Both the position numbers and the translations under genes were made by a program. Positions 7,785 through 16,134 of a DNA stretch of 64,000 nucleotides are shown in pieces. Location: NCBI GenBank assembly GCA_016706225.1, contig JADJKB010000012.1, forward strand, positions 186,001 to 250,000. Direction: 5' to 3'. How positions within the stretch are numbered: the first letter of the stretch is position 1; each line of letters begins with the position of its first letter. This DNA is from Myxococcales bacterium (GTDB lineage: Bacteria > Myxococcota_A > Polyangia > Polyangiales > Polyangiaceae). The notes beneath the pieces were generated by a model, which saw nothing but the letters and a program-made list of their open reading frames with translations, did no database searches and was not told the DNA's origin.

Positions 7785-9251
7785 TCAGGTCAGACCGTCG
7801 ATGAAGCGGCGGACGTTGCGCCGGGCGAACGCCATCACACTGCCCTGTGGGTTCACCCCGGGAGAGTCCGGCAACATGCTGGCGTCGTTGACGTAGAGGT
7901 TGGTGAACCGCCGCACTTTTCCGAACGAGTCAGCAGCACAGCGGTCCGACCGCTCCCCGATGGGGCATGACGAGAACGCATGCACCGTCGTCAAACTCAG
8001 CGACGCGCTGGGCAGCAACTCGTCCAGCCAGCGGATCGCCGCGTCTTCGCTGCGGATCGAACCAATGCCTCGCACGGCCGGGAACACCTCCTCTGCGCCC
8101 GCCGCCAAGAGCAGTGACGCCAGCCGCGCAAGTCCCTGCGAGAGGCTGCGGATGTCGGCGGGAGCGAGCTCGTACTGCATCAGCGTGGCGCCATCGCCGA
8201 GCATGCTCGGGCGCACCCGTCCGCGGCCCGCCCCGCGCACTGCCACGTAGAAGCTCGCCATGTTGCGATACCTGGCCACCTGTCCCGACGTCTCGAGCCA
8301 GTTGTCACTGAGCAGCATCGCCAGGTGCCCGACCGTGAAGAACGCGCCGCCGAGGGAGACGTCCGGCCAGAACTCCTTGACCTGCAACAGCGGCAAGACG
8401 CTGGCCTGAGCGTCGATGACCTCCGGAAACCGCGCGACCAGCTTCAACATGGGGTGGACCCGGAGTGTCTCACCGACGTGGAATTTCACGCCGCTTCGCC
8501 TCAGCAACGCCGGGGTCTCGGTCGGTCCGGCACACACGATGACGTGCTCGGCATCGATGCGCACCAGCGACCTGACACCGGGCTCGACCTCCACTTCGGC
8601 GAGCACACCGGTGCAGCGATCGCCGGCGAAGAGCAGCTGCTCCACCCGGCACCCGGTGACCACCCGGGCTCCCATCTGTTCCGCGCGAGGCCAGAGCGCG
8701 CGGCTCATCCCCTGTTTGGCGCCAGTCGGACAGCCGGCTGCGCAGGCGTTGGTGCTCTGACAGCCGGCCGCAGCCCGGGGCACCTCTTGCGCTGCCCACC
8801 CCATGGCCTCGATGCCGCGCGCGAACACCTGCGTGCTCATGGGCAACGGTCTGCCGTAGGGCTGCACCCGCGTGATCTCCTCGGCCCAGGCGAAGTGCGG
8901 CGCCAGCTCGTCGGGACCGCTGTCGGCGAGATCGAACTGCGCCTTCCAGCGCAGCAGCGTCTCACGCGGTGTGCGGTGCCAGAATCCGCTGTTGATCTCG
9001 GTGCTGCCGCCGAGACACGCACCCTCGACGTACCCGAGCGGCGTCTTGCCGAGAATCGGCGTCATGCCACGCCGCCGATAGAGCAACCGCATGGCTTCGG
9101 GTGAGCTCTTGCCGTAATCGGCGTCGGCGTGACGACGCCCTTCCTCGAGCACGACGACATTGCGACCCACGAGCGCGAGCTCGAGGGCGGTGACCGCGCC
9201 ACCCGCTCCCGAGCCGATCACGATGACCTCGACGCGCTCGCGATCAGGCAC
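7785..9251 (-). CDS. GMC-family FAD-dependent oxidoreductase
   Basis: A 488-residue GMC oxidoreductase. The N-terminal FAD motif is VIVIGSGAGGAVTALELA (about 9-26), followed by VVVLEEGRR. A Cys-rich stretch CQSTNACAAGCPTGAKQ near residue 165 is typical of GMC enzymes of the cholesterol-oxidase/long-chain alcohol-oxidase type. The C-terminus has LYVNDASMLPDSPGVNPQGS, the GMC C-terminal signature. These enzymes oxidise alcohols or sterols with FAD. Its start overlaps the end of the flippase-like gene by 8 bp, so the two form an operon. That neighbour carries what looks like the partner subunit domain of GMC dehydrogenases. Confidence 0.88.
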   Translation of the reverse strand: MPDRERVEVIVIGSGAGGAVTALELALVGRNVVVLEEGRRHADADYGKSSPEAMRLLYRRRGMTPILGKTPLGYVEGACLGGSTEINSGFWHRTPRETLLRWKAQFDLADSGPDELAPHFAWAEEITRVQPYGRPLPMSTQVFARGIEAMGWAAQEVPRAAAGCQSTNACAAGCPTGAKQGMSRALWPRAEQMGARVVTGCRVEQLLFAGDRCTGVLAEVEVEPGVRSLVRIDAEHVIVCAGPTETPALLRRSGVKFHVGETLRVHPMLKLVARFPEVIDAQASVLPLLQVKEFWPDVSLGGAFFTVGHLAMLLSDNWLETSGQVARYRNMASFYVAVRGAGRGRVRPSMLGDGATLMQYELAPADIRSLSQGLARLASLLLAAGAEEVFPAVRGIGSIRSEDAAIRWLDELLPSASLSLTTVHAFSSCPIGERSDRCAADSFGKVRRFTNLYVNDASMLPDSPGVNPQGSVMAFARRNVRRFIDGLT

Positions 9252-10746
9252 CGCTGCCCTCCGTCTTGGTGATGTCCACCTGCTGCTCGGGCTCGGCCAC
9301 CGGCAAGTGTCGGTGTTCGCGCGGCGACATTGCCTCGATCACCCGCGGGTGTTCGTAGAAAGCGAGCAACACCGTGCTCTGCGGCGCGCGAAACAGCTGC
9401 CGGAGCGGCGGGATGCGCCCGAACGCCCAGGCCTGCACCGCCTCACGCCGGCGCGCGGCTGCCAGGGCGCAGAAGCTCCGCATGTAGCGCAGGCGCACCC
9501 AGGCGCGGAACACACTCATGCCAACGTGGTAGAGCGTGCGGATGCGCGCCGGCAGGGCCTCGATCTGCCCGCTGAGGAACGCGGCAACATCCGTCAGCAC
9601 CTCCCGGTCGGGCAACGAGTCCGGCAGCAAGACGGCCTCGGCGAGGGCCAGGTCGAACTCACTCGGTCCGGGCGCGGCAGGCATCTTCTCGACGCGGCTG
9701 ATCACACGCATGGGCACGCCCGAGATCAGTCGGATGCCCGGAGAGTGGCGCGCGGCACGTGCCATGGCCGCGGTCGCGCCGACCTCGACGCCGTACCAGA
9801 GCATGGCACCGGCGCCCCACAGCGTGACGGGGGCAAAAAATGCCAGGTGCACCAGCACCGCGTACGAGAGCGCGACCTCGGGCCCGAAGCCCTGCGCCTG
9901 AAGCGCCTGCGCGCAGAAGAAATGAAATGGGCCGATGAAGCCCGGCGTCGATGGCACCAAGATCCCCAAGTTCGTGACGCCCATCGCGATGACGCCGGAG
10001 CCGAAGTGGAGTGGTAGGCCGAGCGCAGGCAGCACACACACGAACATCGCGGCCTCGAACAACCACACCACGACCGAGAGGGCGCCGATCACCAGCGCGT
10101 CTTGCGGGCGCCGGAGACTGGCCGCACCGTTGACCACGCTCGTCGTCAGTGAGAGGGCACGGTCGTGCCACTTGGGACCGAGGGGCTGCGACACACGCGA
10201 GGCAAGAGCCCCGAGCGCACGCGGAAAGATCACCGCCACACACAGCCCGAGCAAGGCCAGCCCAAACACGGCGGCACCCACCCGCGCGAGCTCGCGGATC
10301 CAGCCGGCGGTGTGGGTCAACCAGGTGCTGAGGACCAGCAGCAGCAAGATGGCCACGCCGTCGACGAGTCGCTCGATGAACGTGACCGTCAGGGCCTGGG
10401 CCAGCGGGATCCCGGTGCGCTCGGCCAGCATGCCCGCGCGAACCAGCTCTCCGAGGCGCGCGGGTAACACGTTGTTGCTGGCGTAACCCACGACCACGAC
10501 GTTGCTCGCGGTCGTCAGCCGCATGCTGGCCTCGCGCCGCACGAGGTAACGCAGGCGTGCGCCGCGCACGAAGTGACCCGCCACGTACGCGAGCACGGCC
10601 AGTGGTACCCAGGGCAGAGGTCGTGCGCTCCGCCACGTCGCGCGGATCGTCGACACGTCGAGGTGCCGCACCGCCACCCACACGAACAGCGCGCTGACGA
10701 CGACACCGATCACGGTGACGAGGCGCCGCGGCGATCGCGTAGACAT
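9244..10746 (-). CDS. Flippase-like (LPG-synthase TM, UPF0104) protein fused to a gluconate-2-dehydrogenase-subunit-3-like domain
   Basis: A 500-residue protein. Residues 1-330 form about eight membrane helices with the hallmarks of the lysylphosphatidylglycerol-synthase TM/UPF0104 flippase-like family (ASNNVLPARLGELVRAGML, TFIERLVDGVAILLL, GILVPSTPGFIGPFHFF). Residues 355-500 are soluble and helical; SEFDLALAEAVLLPDS, FLSGQIEALP and RIPPLRQLFRAPQS resemble the small-subunit domain (gluconate 2-dehydrogenase subunit 3-like) that accompanies GMC oxidoreductases. The very next gene is a GMC oxidoreductase, overlapping by 8 bp, which supports a functional complex. The ATG at 10746 begins just before the first helix; the longer frame upstream has no coding character. 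The second-domain call rests on resemblance and genomic context. Confidence 0.7.
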   Translation of the reverse strand: MSTRSPRRLVTVIGVVVSALFVWVAVRHLDVSTIRATWRSARPLPWVPLAVLAYVAGHFVRGARLRYLVRREASMRLTTASNVVVVGYASNNVLPARLGELVRAGMLAERTGIPLAQALTVTFIERLVDGVAILLLLVLSTWLTHTAGWIRELARVGAAVFGLALLGLCVAVIFPRALGALASRVSQPLGPKWHDRALSLTTSVVNGAASLRRPQDALVIGALSVVVWLFEAAMFVCVLPALGLPLHFGSGVIAMGVTNLGILVPSTPGFIGPFHFFCAQALQAQGFGPEVALSYAVLVHLAFFAPVTLWGAGAMLWYGVEVGATAAMARAARHSPGIRLISGVPMRVISRVEKMPAAPGPSEFDLALAEAVLLPDSLPDREVLTDVAAFLSGQIEALPARIRTLYHVGMSVFRAWVRLRYMRSFCALAAARRREAVQAWAFGRIPPLRQLFRAPQSTVLLAFYEHPRVIEAMSPREHRHLPVAEPEQQVDITKTEGSGA

Positions 10747-10840
10747 GACCCGCCGCGGTTTCGCACGAATTGTCGCGCCAGTCCACGCGCCTCCCCCAAC
10801 CACGGGCGGCACGGCCGAGCAACCAGCGGGCGACGCGAGC

Positions 10841-12145
10841 TCAGCGCGCCGGGCTCTCGACCTCTTCGGCAAGCTCGTAGGCGGCGACCACGAGGGCCGT
10901 GAGCGACTCGACCGTCATGCTCTTCTGCGGTACGTCGGCCGAGACCAGCGCAATCCCGGCGTAGTCCACGTGCACCGCCCAGCCCGACGTGTGCATGCGC
11001 TGGGCCGTCTGCGACGCCATGACCCGAGCGGCGTTGCGCTGACGTGGGCAAGCGAGCACCAGGGCCGCGCGTTTGGCGCGGAGATCCGACCACGACGCGA
11101 GCACACTGACCAGCACCGGTCGTCCCCGGAAGGTGCTCGCGATGGACCAGCGGCTGGCGAACGTACTCCACATGTCGAACGATGGCGGCGTGTCGCCGAT
11201 CCAGAAGAGGTCGAGCCACTCGAAGGGCGGGTCGAGCCCGGCGCCGAACTCTCCGCTCAGACGTTTGCCGAGCTCCAGCATCAACTCCTCCAGGCTGGGA
11301 GTGATGGCACGTACCGCGTATCCAAAGGCGAGAGCCGGGATGGCGATGAACGCCATCGAACCTGCCATGAACCATGCGCGCAGGGCGATGGTGCGCCGCT
11401 GGGTGGCGATACGCGCTCGGAGCAGCGCGCGCTCCGGCCGGGCCCGGGCGCGTCGTGCCAACTGTACCTCGGACAGCGCCATGGTCATCACACTGCCGGC
11501 GTGCTCCTCGGGCTCGAGCACAACGGCGCGACAGTGACCGCACTGCACGCTGTGCTCACCGGGCCGAAACGCCAGCGGCGCGCCACACTCGCCGCAGCCG
11601 ACCAGCACGGCAGAACCCGATTGGCGCGCAGCCCCGTACCATTCGGCGTCGCCGCCGATACGACTCCAGCGTCGGTGGCGCGTCGCGCGTCGATACAGAA
11701 AGAAACAAGCGCCGAGGCCAGCCAGAAAGAACCCCAGCGCCGCGGCAACCAGGAGCGCTACCAGTGGCACCGCCGCCCACAGCTCGAGCTCGTCGAAGGC
11801 GACCAGCACGGTGGCCACCGCGTAGAGCGCAACGGTCCCGAGGGTCGGGAGCACGAAGACCAGGATCCCGCCCGCCACCACGGCGCTCAGCACTCGACTC
11901 TTGGTGCGCTCGGTCTCGAGCATGCGCTCGCGCTGCGCGGCGAGAGTGCGTTCGTGGTCCTGAGCAGCTCGGGCCCTTTCCAGGGCGTTCCAGCGCTCCC
12001 ACGCGGCGCGCCGCACCTCCTCCGGCACCGCCTGCCAGGCGTGACACACCCGACACCAGACCCAGGGTGAGGTGACGTCGAGCACGAGCGGCGCGCCGCA
12101 ACGCCCGCAGGGAACCGCCTCGGCTTCGTGGACTCGGGGGGACAT
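10841..12145 (-). CDS. Membrane protein with two zinc ribbons, unknown function
   Basis: A 434-residue protein. An N-terminal zinc ribbon (CGRCGAPL ... CRVCHAW, residues 11-36) is followed by a charged helical region rich in Arg/Glu, two adjacent hydrophobic helices (about 75-135), a second zinc ribbon (CGECGAPLAF ... CGHC, about 170-195), another Arg-rich helix, a third membrane segment and a C-terminal soluble domain of about 170 residues. No enzyme motif is recognised. The ATG at 12145 places the first CxxC near the N-terminus; the long upstream extension of the frame is the shadow of hddC. It sits head-to-head with hddC, 177 bp apart. Confidence 0.65.
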   Translation of the reverse strand: MSPRVHEAEAVPCGRCGAPLVLDVTSPWVWCRVCHAWQAVPEEVRRAAWERWNALERARAAQDHERTLAAQRERMLETERTKSRVLSAVVAGGILVFVLPTLGTVALYAVATVLVAFDELELWAAVPLVALLVAAALGFFLAGLGACFFLYRRATRHRRWSRIGGDAEWYGAARQSGSAVLVGCGECGAPLAFRPGEHSVQCGHCRAVVLEPEEHAGSVMTMALSEVQLARRARARPERALLRARIATQRRTIALRAWFMAGSMAFIAIPALAFGYAVRAITPSLEELMLELGKRLSGEFGAGLDPPFEWLDLFWIGDTPPSFDMWSTFASRWSIASTFRGRPVLVSVLASWSDLRAKRAALVLACPRQRNAARVMASQTAQRMHTSGWAVHVDYAGIALVSADVPQKSMTVESLTALVVAAYELAEEVESPAR

Positions 12146-12322
12146 CGTCGCTCGGGTGGAGCCATGAATGCCCGCCGCGCGCTCGCTGTAAAGATCAGAA
12201 GCGCGAACCCACGGCGATCGCGCGCGATCGCGCGCCGGGCGGACGCGCGGCGACCGCAGCTGAAATCGCGCCTCCGTCCGCCGAGCCTGCGCTCGGGCGG
12301 CGGTCGTGATAATGCCGAGCGC

Positions 12323-13018
12323 GTGCAGGCCGTGATCCTGGCGGGCGGGTTGGCGACGCGGATGCGACCGCGAACGCTGACCATCCCGAAATCGATGCTC
12401 GAGGTCGCCGGTCGCCCTTTCGTTGCCTGGCAGCTCGAGGCCCTCGCCCGAACGGGCTTCACCCGGGTGTTGCTCTGTATCGCGCACCTGGGCGAACAGA
12501 TCCGCGAGTACGTCTCGGACGGGGCAGCGTTCGGGCTCGACGTCGAATACTCCGAGGACGGGCCGACGTTGTGTGGCACGGCTGGGGCCATTCGGCGCGC
12601 GCTTGCTCTGCTCGAGCCCAGCTTCCTGGTCACCTACGGTGATAGCTACTTGCCCTTCGACTACGCCGCGCCGCTGCGCGACCTCGACCAGCACCCCGAG
12701 GCCCTCGGCACGATGAGTGTGTTCGAGAACAGAGGCCGCTGGGACGCGAGCAACACCCGCGTCGAAGGGCAGCTGGTCGTGAGCTACGACAAACGGGCGA
12801 CCTCCGCGGACGTCACGTTCATCGACTACGGAGCCATCGCTCTGCGCCGCGAGGTCATCGCCGAGCTACCAGCGGACGAGCCGGCCGGCCTCGACCAAGT
12901 GCAGGCCACGCTTTGTCGAACCGGCCGCTTGCGCGCCTGGGTCGCCCATGAAAGGTTCTACGAAATCGGCTCCGAATCCGGCCTCGCCGAGCTGACCGAG
13001 AGACTCAGGACCCCGTGA
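12323..13018 (+). CDS. hddC: D-glycero-alpha-D-manno-heptose 1-phosphate guanylyltransferase-like nucleotidyltransferase
   Basis: A 231-residue nucleotidyltransferase of the sugar-1-phosphate type. It starts with VILAGGLATRMRPRT, the NTP-binding signature, and continues with PKSMLEVAGRPF. LVTYGDSYLPFDY carries the metal-binding Asp. The GTG at 12323 gives the usual length for HddC-like enzymes; the ORF extends 65 codons upstream with low-complexity Arg-rich sequence that is unlikely to be coding. HddC couples GTP to heptose 1-phosphate to make GDP-D-glycero-alpha-D-manno-heptose. The stop overlaps the GTG start of the GHMP kinase (GTGA), which fits the hddA/hddC pairing and supports this over a mannose-1-phosphate enzyme. 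Confidence 0.8.
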   Translation: MQAVILAGGLATRMRPRTLTIPKSMLEVAGRPFVAWQLEALARTGFTRVLLCIAHLGEQIREYVSDGAAFGLDVEYSEDGPTLCGTAGAIRRALALLEPSFLVTYGDSYLPFDYAAPLRDLDQHPEALGTMSVFENRGRWDASNTRVEGQLVVSYDKRATSADVTFIDYGAIALRREVIAELPADEPAGLDQVQATLCRTGRLRAWVAHERFYEIGSESGLAELTERLRTP

Positions 13019-14010
13019 TCGTATCCCGCGCACCCGTTCGATTCTCGCTCGGCGGTGGAGGCACGGACCTGCCGAGCTACTACGAGCGATTCGGCGGTTT
13101 CGTGGTCAGCGCGGCCATCGACTCGTACGTGTACATCACGGCGAGCCGGCGCTTTTACGACGACATTCGCCTGGCCTACTCCCAGACCGAGATCGTGCCG
13201 AACGTCGAGGCGATCCAGCATCGGATCTTCCGCGAGGCCCTGCGCATGACGGGCCTCGGGCGAGCGATGGAGCTCACGAGCGTCGCCGATGTGCCCGCCA
13301 ACAGCGGTCTCGGTTCTTCTTCGAGCTTCACCGTGGCGCTCTTGAACGCACTTCACGCGTACAAGCGCGAGTTCGTGTCGTCACGACAGCTGGCCGAAGA
13401 AGCCTGTGAGATCGAGATGCATCGCCTCGGCGAGCCCATCGGCAAGCAGGACCAGTACATCGCGGCGTTCGGCAACGTGACGGCCCTCACGCTGGACAAG
13501 GACGGCACGGTCCACGTCGAGCCCGTACCGGTGAAGGACGAGGTCCTGGACGAGCTCGCGAACAACCTGGTGATCATGTGGTCGGGCATCGAACGGGCGG
13601 CCAGCTCGGTGCTGGAAGAACAGGGGGCGCGCGTGCAAAAGAGCGATCAAGCCACGCTCGACGGCATGCACCGCATCAAGGCCCTCGGCCACGAGGTGTA
13701 CGACCTCCTGGTCGCGGGGGACACCGATCGGTACGGCGAGCTGCTGCACGAGCACTGGACCAACAAACGCAAGCTCGCCAGCAAGATGACCGACAGCCGG
13801 ATCGACGAGCACTACGAGGCTGCGCGTGAGGCCGGGGCCATCGGCGGCAAGCTGATGGGCGCGGGCGGCGGTGGGTTCTTCATGTTCTACGCGCGTCCCG
13901 CCGACAAACGACGAGTCTACGAGACGATGGCCAAACGCGGCCTCCGGCCGCTTCGCTTCAGGTTCGATCTAGATGGCGCACGCATCGTCGCAAACATGCA
14001 TCGCTCGTGA
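13015..14010 (+). CDS. hddA: D-glycero-alpha-D-manno-heptose-7-phosphate kinase-like GHMP kinase
   Basis: A 331-residue GHMP-superfamily kinase. The N-terminus RAPVRFSLGGGGTDLPSYY is characteristic of the HddA branch, with ATP-binding VPANSGLGSSSSFTVALLNA (about residues 92-111) and C-terminal GKLMGAGGGGFFMFYA. The enzyme phosphorylates heptose 7-phosphate at C1 to give the 1,7-bisphosphate, after which GmhB removes the 7-phosphate and HddC activates the sugar with GTP. It begins with GTG overlapping the hddC stop by 4 bp. Its 3' end overlaps the next lipoprotein gene by 38 bp, so the three are probably one transcript. Confidence 0.85.
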   Translation: MIVSRAPVRFSLGGGGTDLPSYYERFGGFVVSAAIDSYVYITASRRFYDDIRLAYSQTEIVPNVEAIQHRIFREALRMTGLGRAMELTSVADVPANSGLGSSSSFTVALLNALHAYKREFVSSRQLAEEACEIEMHRLGEPIGKQDQYIAAFGNVTALTLDKDGTVHVEPVPVKDEVLDELANNLVIMWSGIERAASSVLEEQGARVQKSDQATLDGMHRIKALGHEVYDLLVAGDTDRYGELLHEHWTNKRKLASKMTDSRIDEHYEAAREAGAIGGKLMGAGGGGFFMFYARPADKRRVYETMAKRGLRPLRFRFDLDGARIVANMHRS

Positions 14011-14656
14011 GCTACTGGCGGGGCTGCTCGCGATCTCGATCGCGGGCTGCAGCTCTCAGTATCAACCGCAGCTGGGCCCGCGCCTGTCCGTGATGCTCGA
14101 TGAGGCATCGGTCACCTACGTGCGCGATGGGCAGAAGTTCAAACACGGGTTCATGGGCGGCGGTCTGGTCGAGGCCGTCGAGGACGATCCCGAGGCCAAG
14201 GAGGCGGCGGAGAAGTATCAGTCGCGGACGACCAGCGGGTTTGTCGTCTACATCGTGGGCACGGCGTGTCTGCTGACCGGCATGTACGCTGGCTTCTCGA
14301 CCATCGACGACCGCGAGCCGCATCGGGAGAAAGACGCGCTCGCCGTGGGTGGCCTCTTGTGTGGTGTCGCCGGCCTCATCACGGGGGTCGCGCTCCTGGC
14401 CTCGGGCGCCCCGTATCAGTACGACGCCATCAACATCTACAACGACAACCTGGAGAAGCGTCGCGCCATCATGCTGCCCCCGATGCGCTTGCCACCTCCC
14501 GGGTACGTACCCTACGCACCCGTGCCCGTGCCCGTGCCAGCACCTCCGGGGGCGACTCCGCCTCCACCGAAGCCGGCACCGCCGCCGCTCGGCGGCGCAG
14601 CGGGCGACGCGGGCGCGCCGAGCGCGGGCGACGCGGGCTTGGATACCCGAGAGTGA
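13973..14656 (+). CDS. Lipoprotein with central transmembrane segments, unknown function
   Basis: A 227-residue protein with a lipoprotein signal (LLAGLLAISIAGCSSQY, lipobox Cys about residue 26). Two hydrophobic helices follow in the middle (GFVVYIVGTACLLTGMYAGF and AVGGLLCGVAGLITGVALLA). The C-terminus is Pro-rich, then Gly/Ala/Asp-rich (PVPVPVPAPPGATPPPP), a cell-envelope spacer typical of myxobacterial lipoproteins. It overlaps hddA by 38 bp and is followed 3 bp later by the discoidin-like protein gene. No family recognised. Confidence 0.7.
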   Translation: MAHASSQTCIARELLAGLLAISIAGCSSQYQPQLGPRLSVMLDEASVTYVRDGQKFKHGFMGGGLVEAVEDDPEAKEAAEKYQSRTTSGFVVYIVGTACLLTGMYAGFSTIDDREPHREKDALAVGGLLCGVAGLITGVALLASGAPYQYDAINIYNDNLEKRRAIMLPPMRLPPPGYVPYAPVPVPVPAPPGATPPPPKPAPPPLGGAAGDAGAPSAGDAGLDTRE

Positions 14657-14659
14657 CCC

Positions 14660-15595
14660 ATGACGGGGCTGGCACGCGGTCTGGTTGAACGTCTGCTGCT
14701 GCGCGCGGCAATCGAGCGCGCGCAGGCTCTGCCCGAAATGCACGCAGCCAGAGCGCGTGCCCTCGGACACGCCGCCGTGAGGCGAGCTTCGGCGGCGCGG
14801 GCACTCCGCGCCGAAGAACACGACATCGCCGCCCTGCGTCTCGCGCGCGAGGCCGCGGAGCTTGCGATCGCCGCGCTCCTCGCGGCGAGGGGCGAACTAC
14901 CCGAGGAACTCATGGCGCCACCCGAACCCTGGGCTCGCCTGGCTCAGCTCGCGCTGCCCGAGCCGCCCACCAGTTTGTCCCGCGTCAGGGAAATGTTCGA
15001 GCCCCGCGATCCAATCCAGCTCGACTCACTCACCAGCTCCGAGGCACGGCGCGCGCGCGCCGACGCGTCGCTGGTCGTCGATTGGTTGCTCGAGCACGCC
15101 GAGCCCCGAACGCCGCGGGCACTGCGCGGCGCCCGCGCGCTGCGCGTCGTCACCCTGGTGGGCGGCCTGGCGGGAGCAGTCTGGTTCGTGCTGTGGGCGT
15201 TCGTGTGGCCGTCCAACGAGGCCGCGTACAAACCCGTCGCAATCAGCAGCCTTCAGCGCGGGAGCGCTCCGTCGGAAGCGATCACGGATGGCGAACGCAC
15301 CAAGGCCGTAACCACCGACCGTCAGGAGCAGCCGTGGGTGCGCGTGGACCTGTTGAACACGGTCGCCATCGAACGGGTCGCCGTGTATGCACCCGACAAG
15401 AGCGCCGTCCCGCTGATCGTCGAAATCAGCGACGACGACGCGAAGTTCGCCGAGGTCGCCGTGCGCGCCGAGCCGATCAGCAAGGGGCGCTGGGTGGCGG
15501 GCCTGGGCAAACGACGCGCGCGCTACGTCCGGCTACGGCACCCCGGCGCTGGCGCGCTCGTATTTTCCGAGATCGAAGTCTGGGGCAAACGCTGA
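14660..15595 (+). CDS. Single-pass membrane protein with C-terminal discoidin (F5/8 type C)-like domain
   Basis: A 311-residue protein. Residues 1-165 are a helical, Ala/Arg/Glu-rich cytoplasmic region, followed by one membrane helix (LVGGLAGAVWFVLWAFVW, about 170-187). A C-terminal domain of about 120 residues resembles the galactose-binding-like F5/8 type C fold: it begins with a decorated AITDGERTKAVTTD loop, contains PWVRVDLLNTVAIERVAVY and ends YVRLRHPGAGALVFSEIEVWG. Such domains bind carbohydrate or proteins outside the cell membrane. The gene starts 3 bp after the preceding lipoprotein stop, so they are probably co-transcribed with the hdd genes. Confidence 0.7.
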   Translation: MTGLARGLVERLLLRAAIERAQALPEMHAARARALGHAAVRRASAARALRAEEHDIAALRLAREAAELAIAALLAARGELPEELMAPPEPWARLAQLALPEPPTSLSRVREMFEPRDPIQLDSLTSSEARRARADASLVVDWLLEHAEPRTPRALRGARALRVVTLVGGLAGAVWFVLWAFVWPSNEAAYKPVAISSLQRGSAPSEAITDGERTKAVTTDRQEQPWVRVDLLNTVAIERVAVYAPDKSAVPLIVEISDDDAKFAEVAVRAEPISKGRWVAGLGKRRARYVRLRHPGAGALVFSEIEVWGKR

Positions 15596-15619
15596 GCCTC
15601 GCGGTTCGACCCGCCGAGC

Positions 15620-16123
15620 TCAGGGCGGAGTCCAACCGCCGCGGGTCATGGACGCCAGGACCACGGCCATCACGTAGCACCCCAGCCCGACCGCGATCAG
15701 CGCCACCGCCCGATACAACCGTCGTTGCAGCGCGTTGCGGTGGGACAGCACTCGACGCGCGAGCTCGACGTTACCGTCCCCCAGCTCCTGGGTGACCCAG
15801 CGGATGCTGGAGAAGCTCCGCAGGGTGATCACGATAGCCACCAGGATCAGCGTGATGCCCGCGATCATCGCCCCCGCGGAGAGCGGGCCTGCGTTCACCA
15901 TGTTGTGTCCCGCGAACCCGGTCACGCTGATGCAGATGCCGCCGATGCCGAGAAAGGCCTGGGCTTGGGTCCGGAGCACCGCCAGCTGACCCGACAAAAG
16001 CGATACCAGGTCGCTGGTGCGCTCGAACAGCGCCGCAAGATCTTCCGCCTCGCGTCCCTCGGACATTGCTTCGGCGGGTACCAGAAGCCGACCCAGACGG
16101 CCAAGTTGGCCGTTCGAGTCCAC
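15620..16123 (-). CDS. Small membrane protein, unknown function
   Basis: A 167-residue protein from a GTG at 16123, or 148 residues from an ATG at 16066. An acidic N-terminal helix is followed by three hydrophobic segments (FLGIGGICISVTGFAGH, AGAMIAGITLILVAIVITL, AVALIAVGLGCYVMAVVLA), so it is a small inner-membrane protein. No recognised family. It lies 11 bp downstream of the stop of the secreted-protein gene, which suggests co-transcription. It is convergent with the discoidin-like gene, with 24 bp between stops. Confidence 0.65.
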   Translation of the reverse strand: MDSNGQLGRLGRLLVPAEAMSEGREAEDLAALFERTSDLVSLLSGQLAVLRTQAQAFLGIGGICISVTGFAGHNMVNAGPLSAGAMIAGITLILVAIVITLRSFSSIRWVTQELGDGNVELARRVLSHRNALQRRLYRAVALIAVGLGCYVMAVVLASMTRGGWTPP

Positions 16124-16134
16124 GGCCCGAGCGC

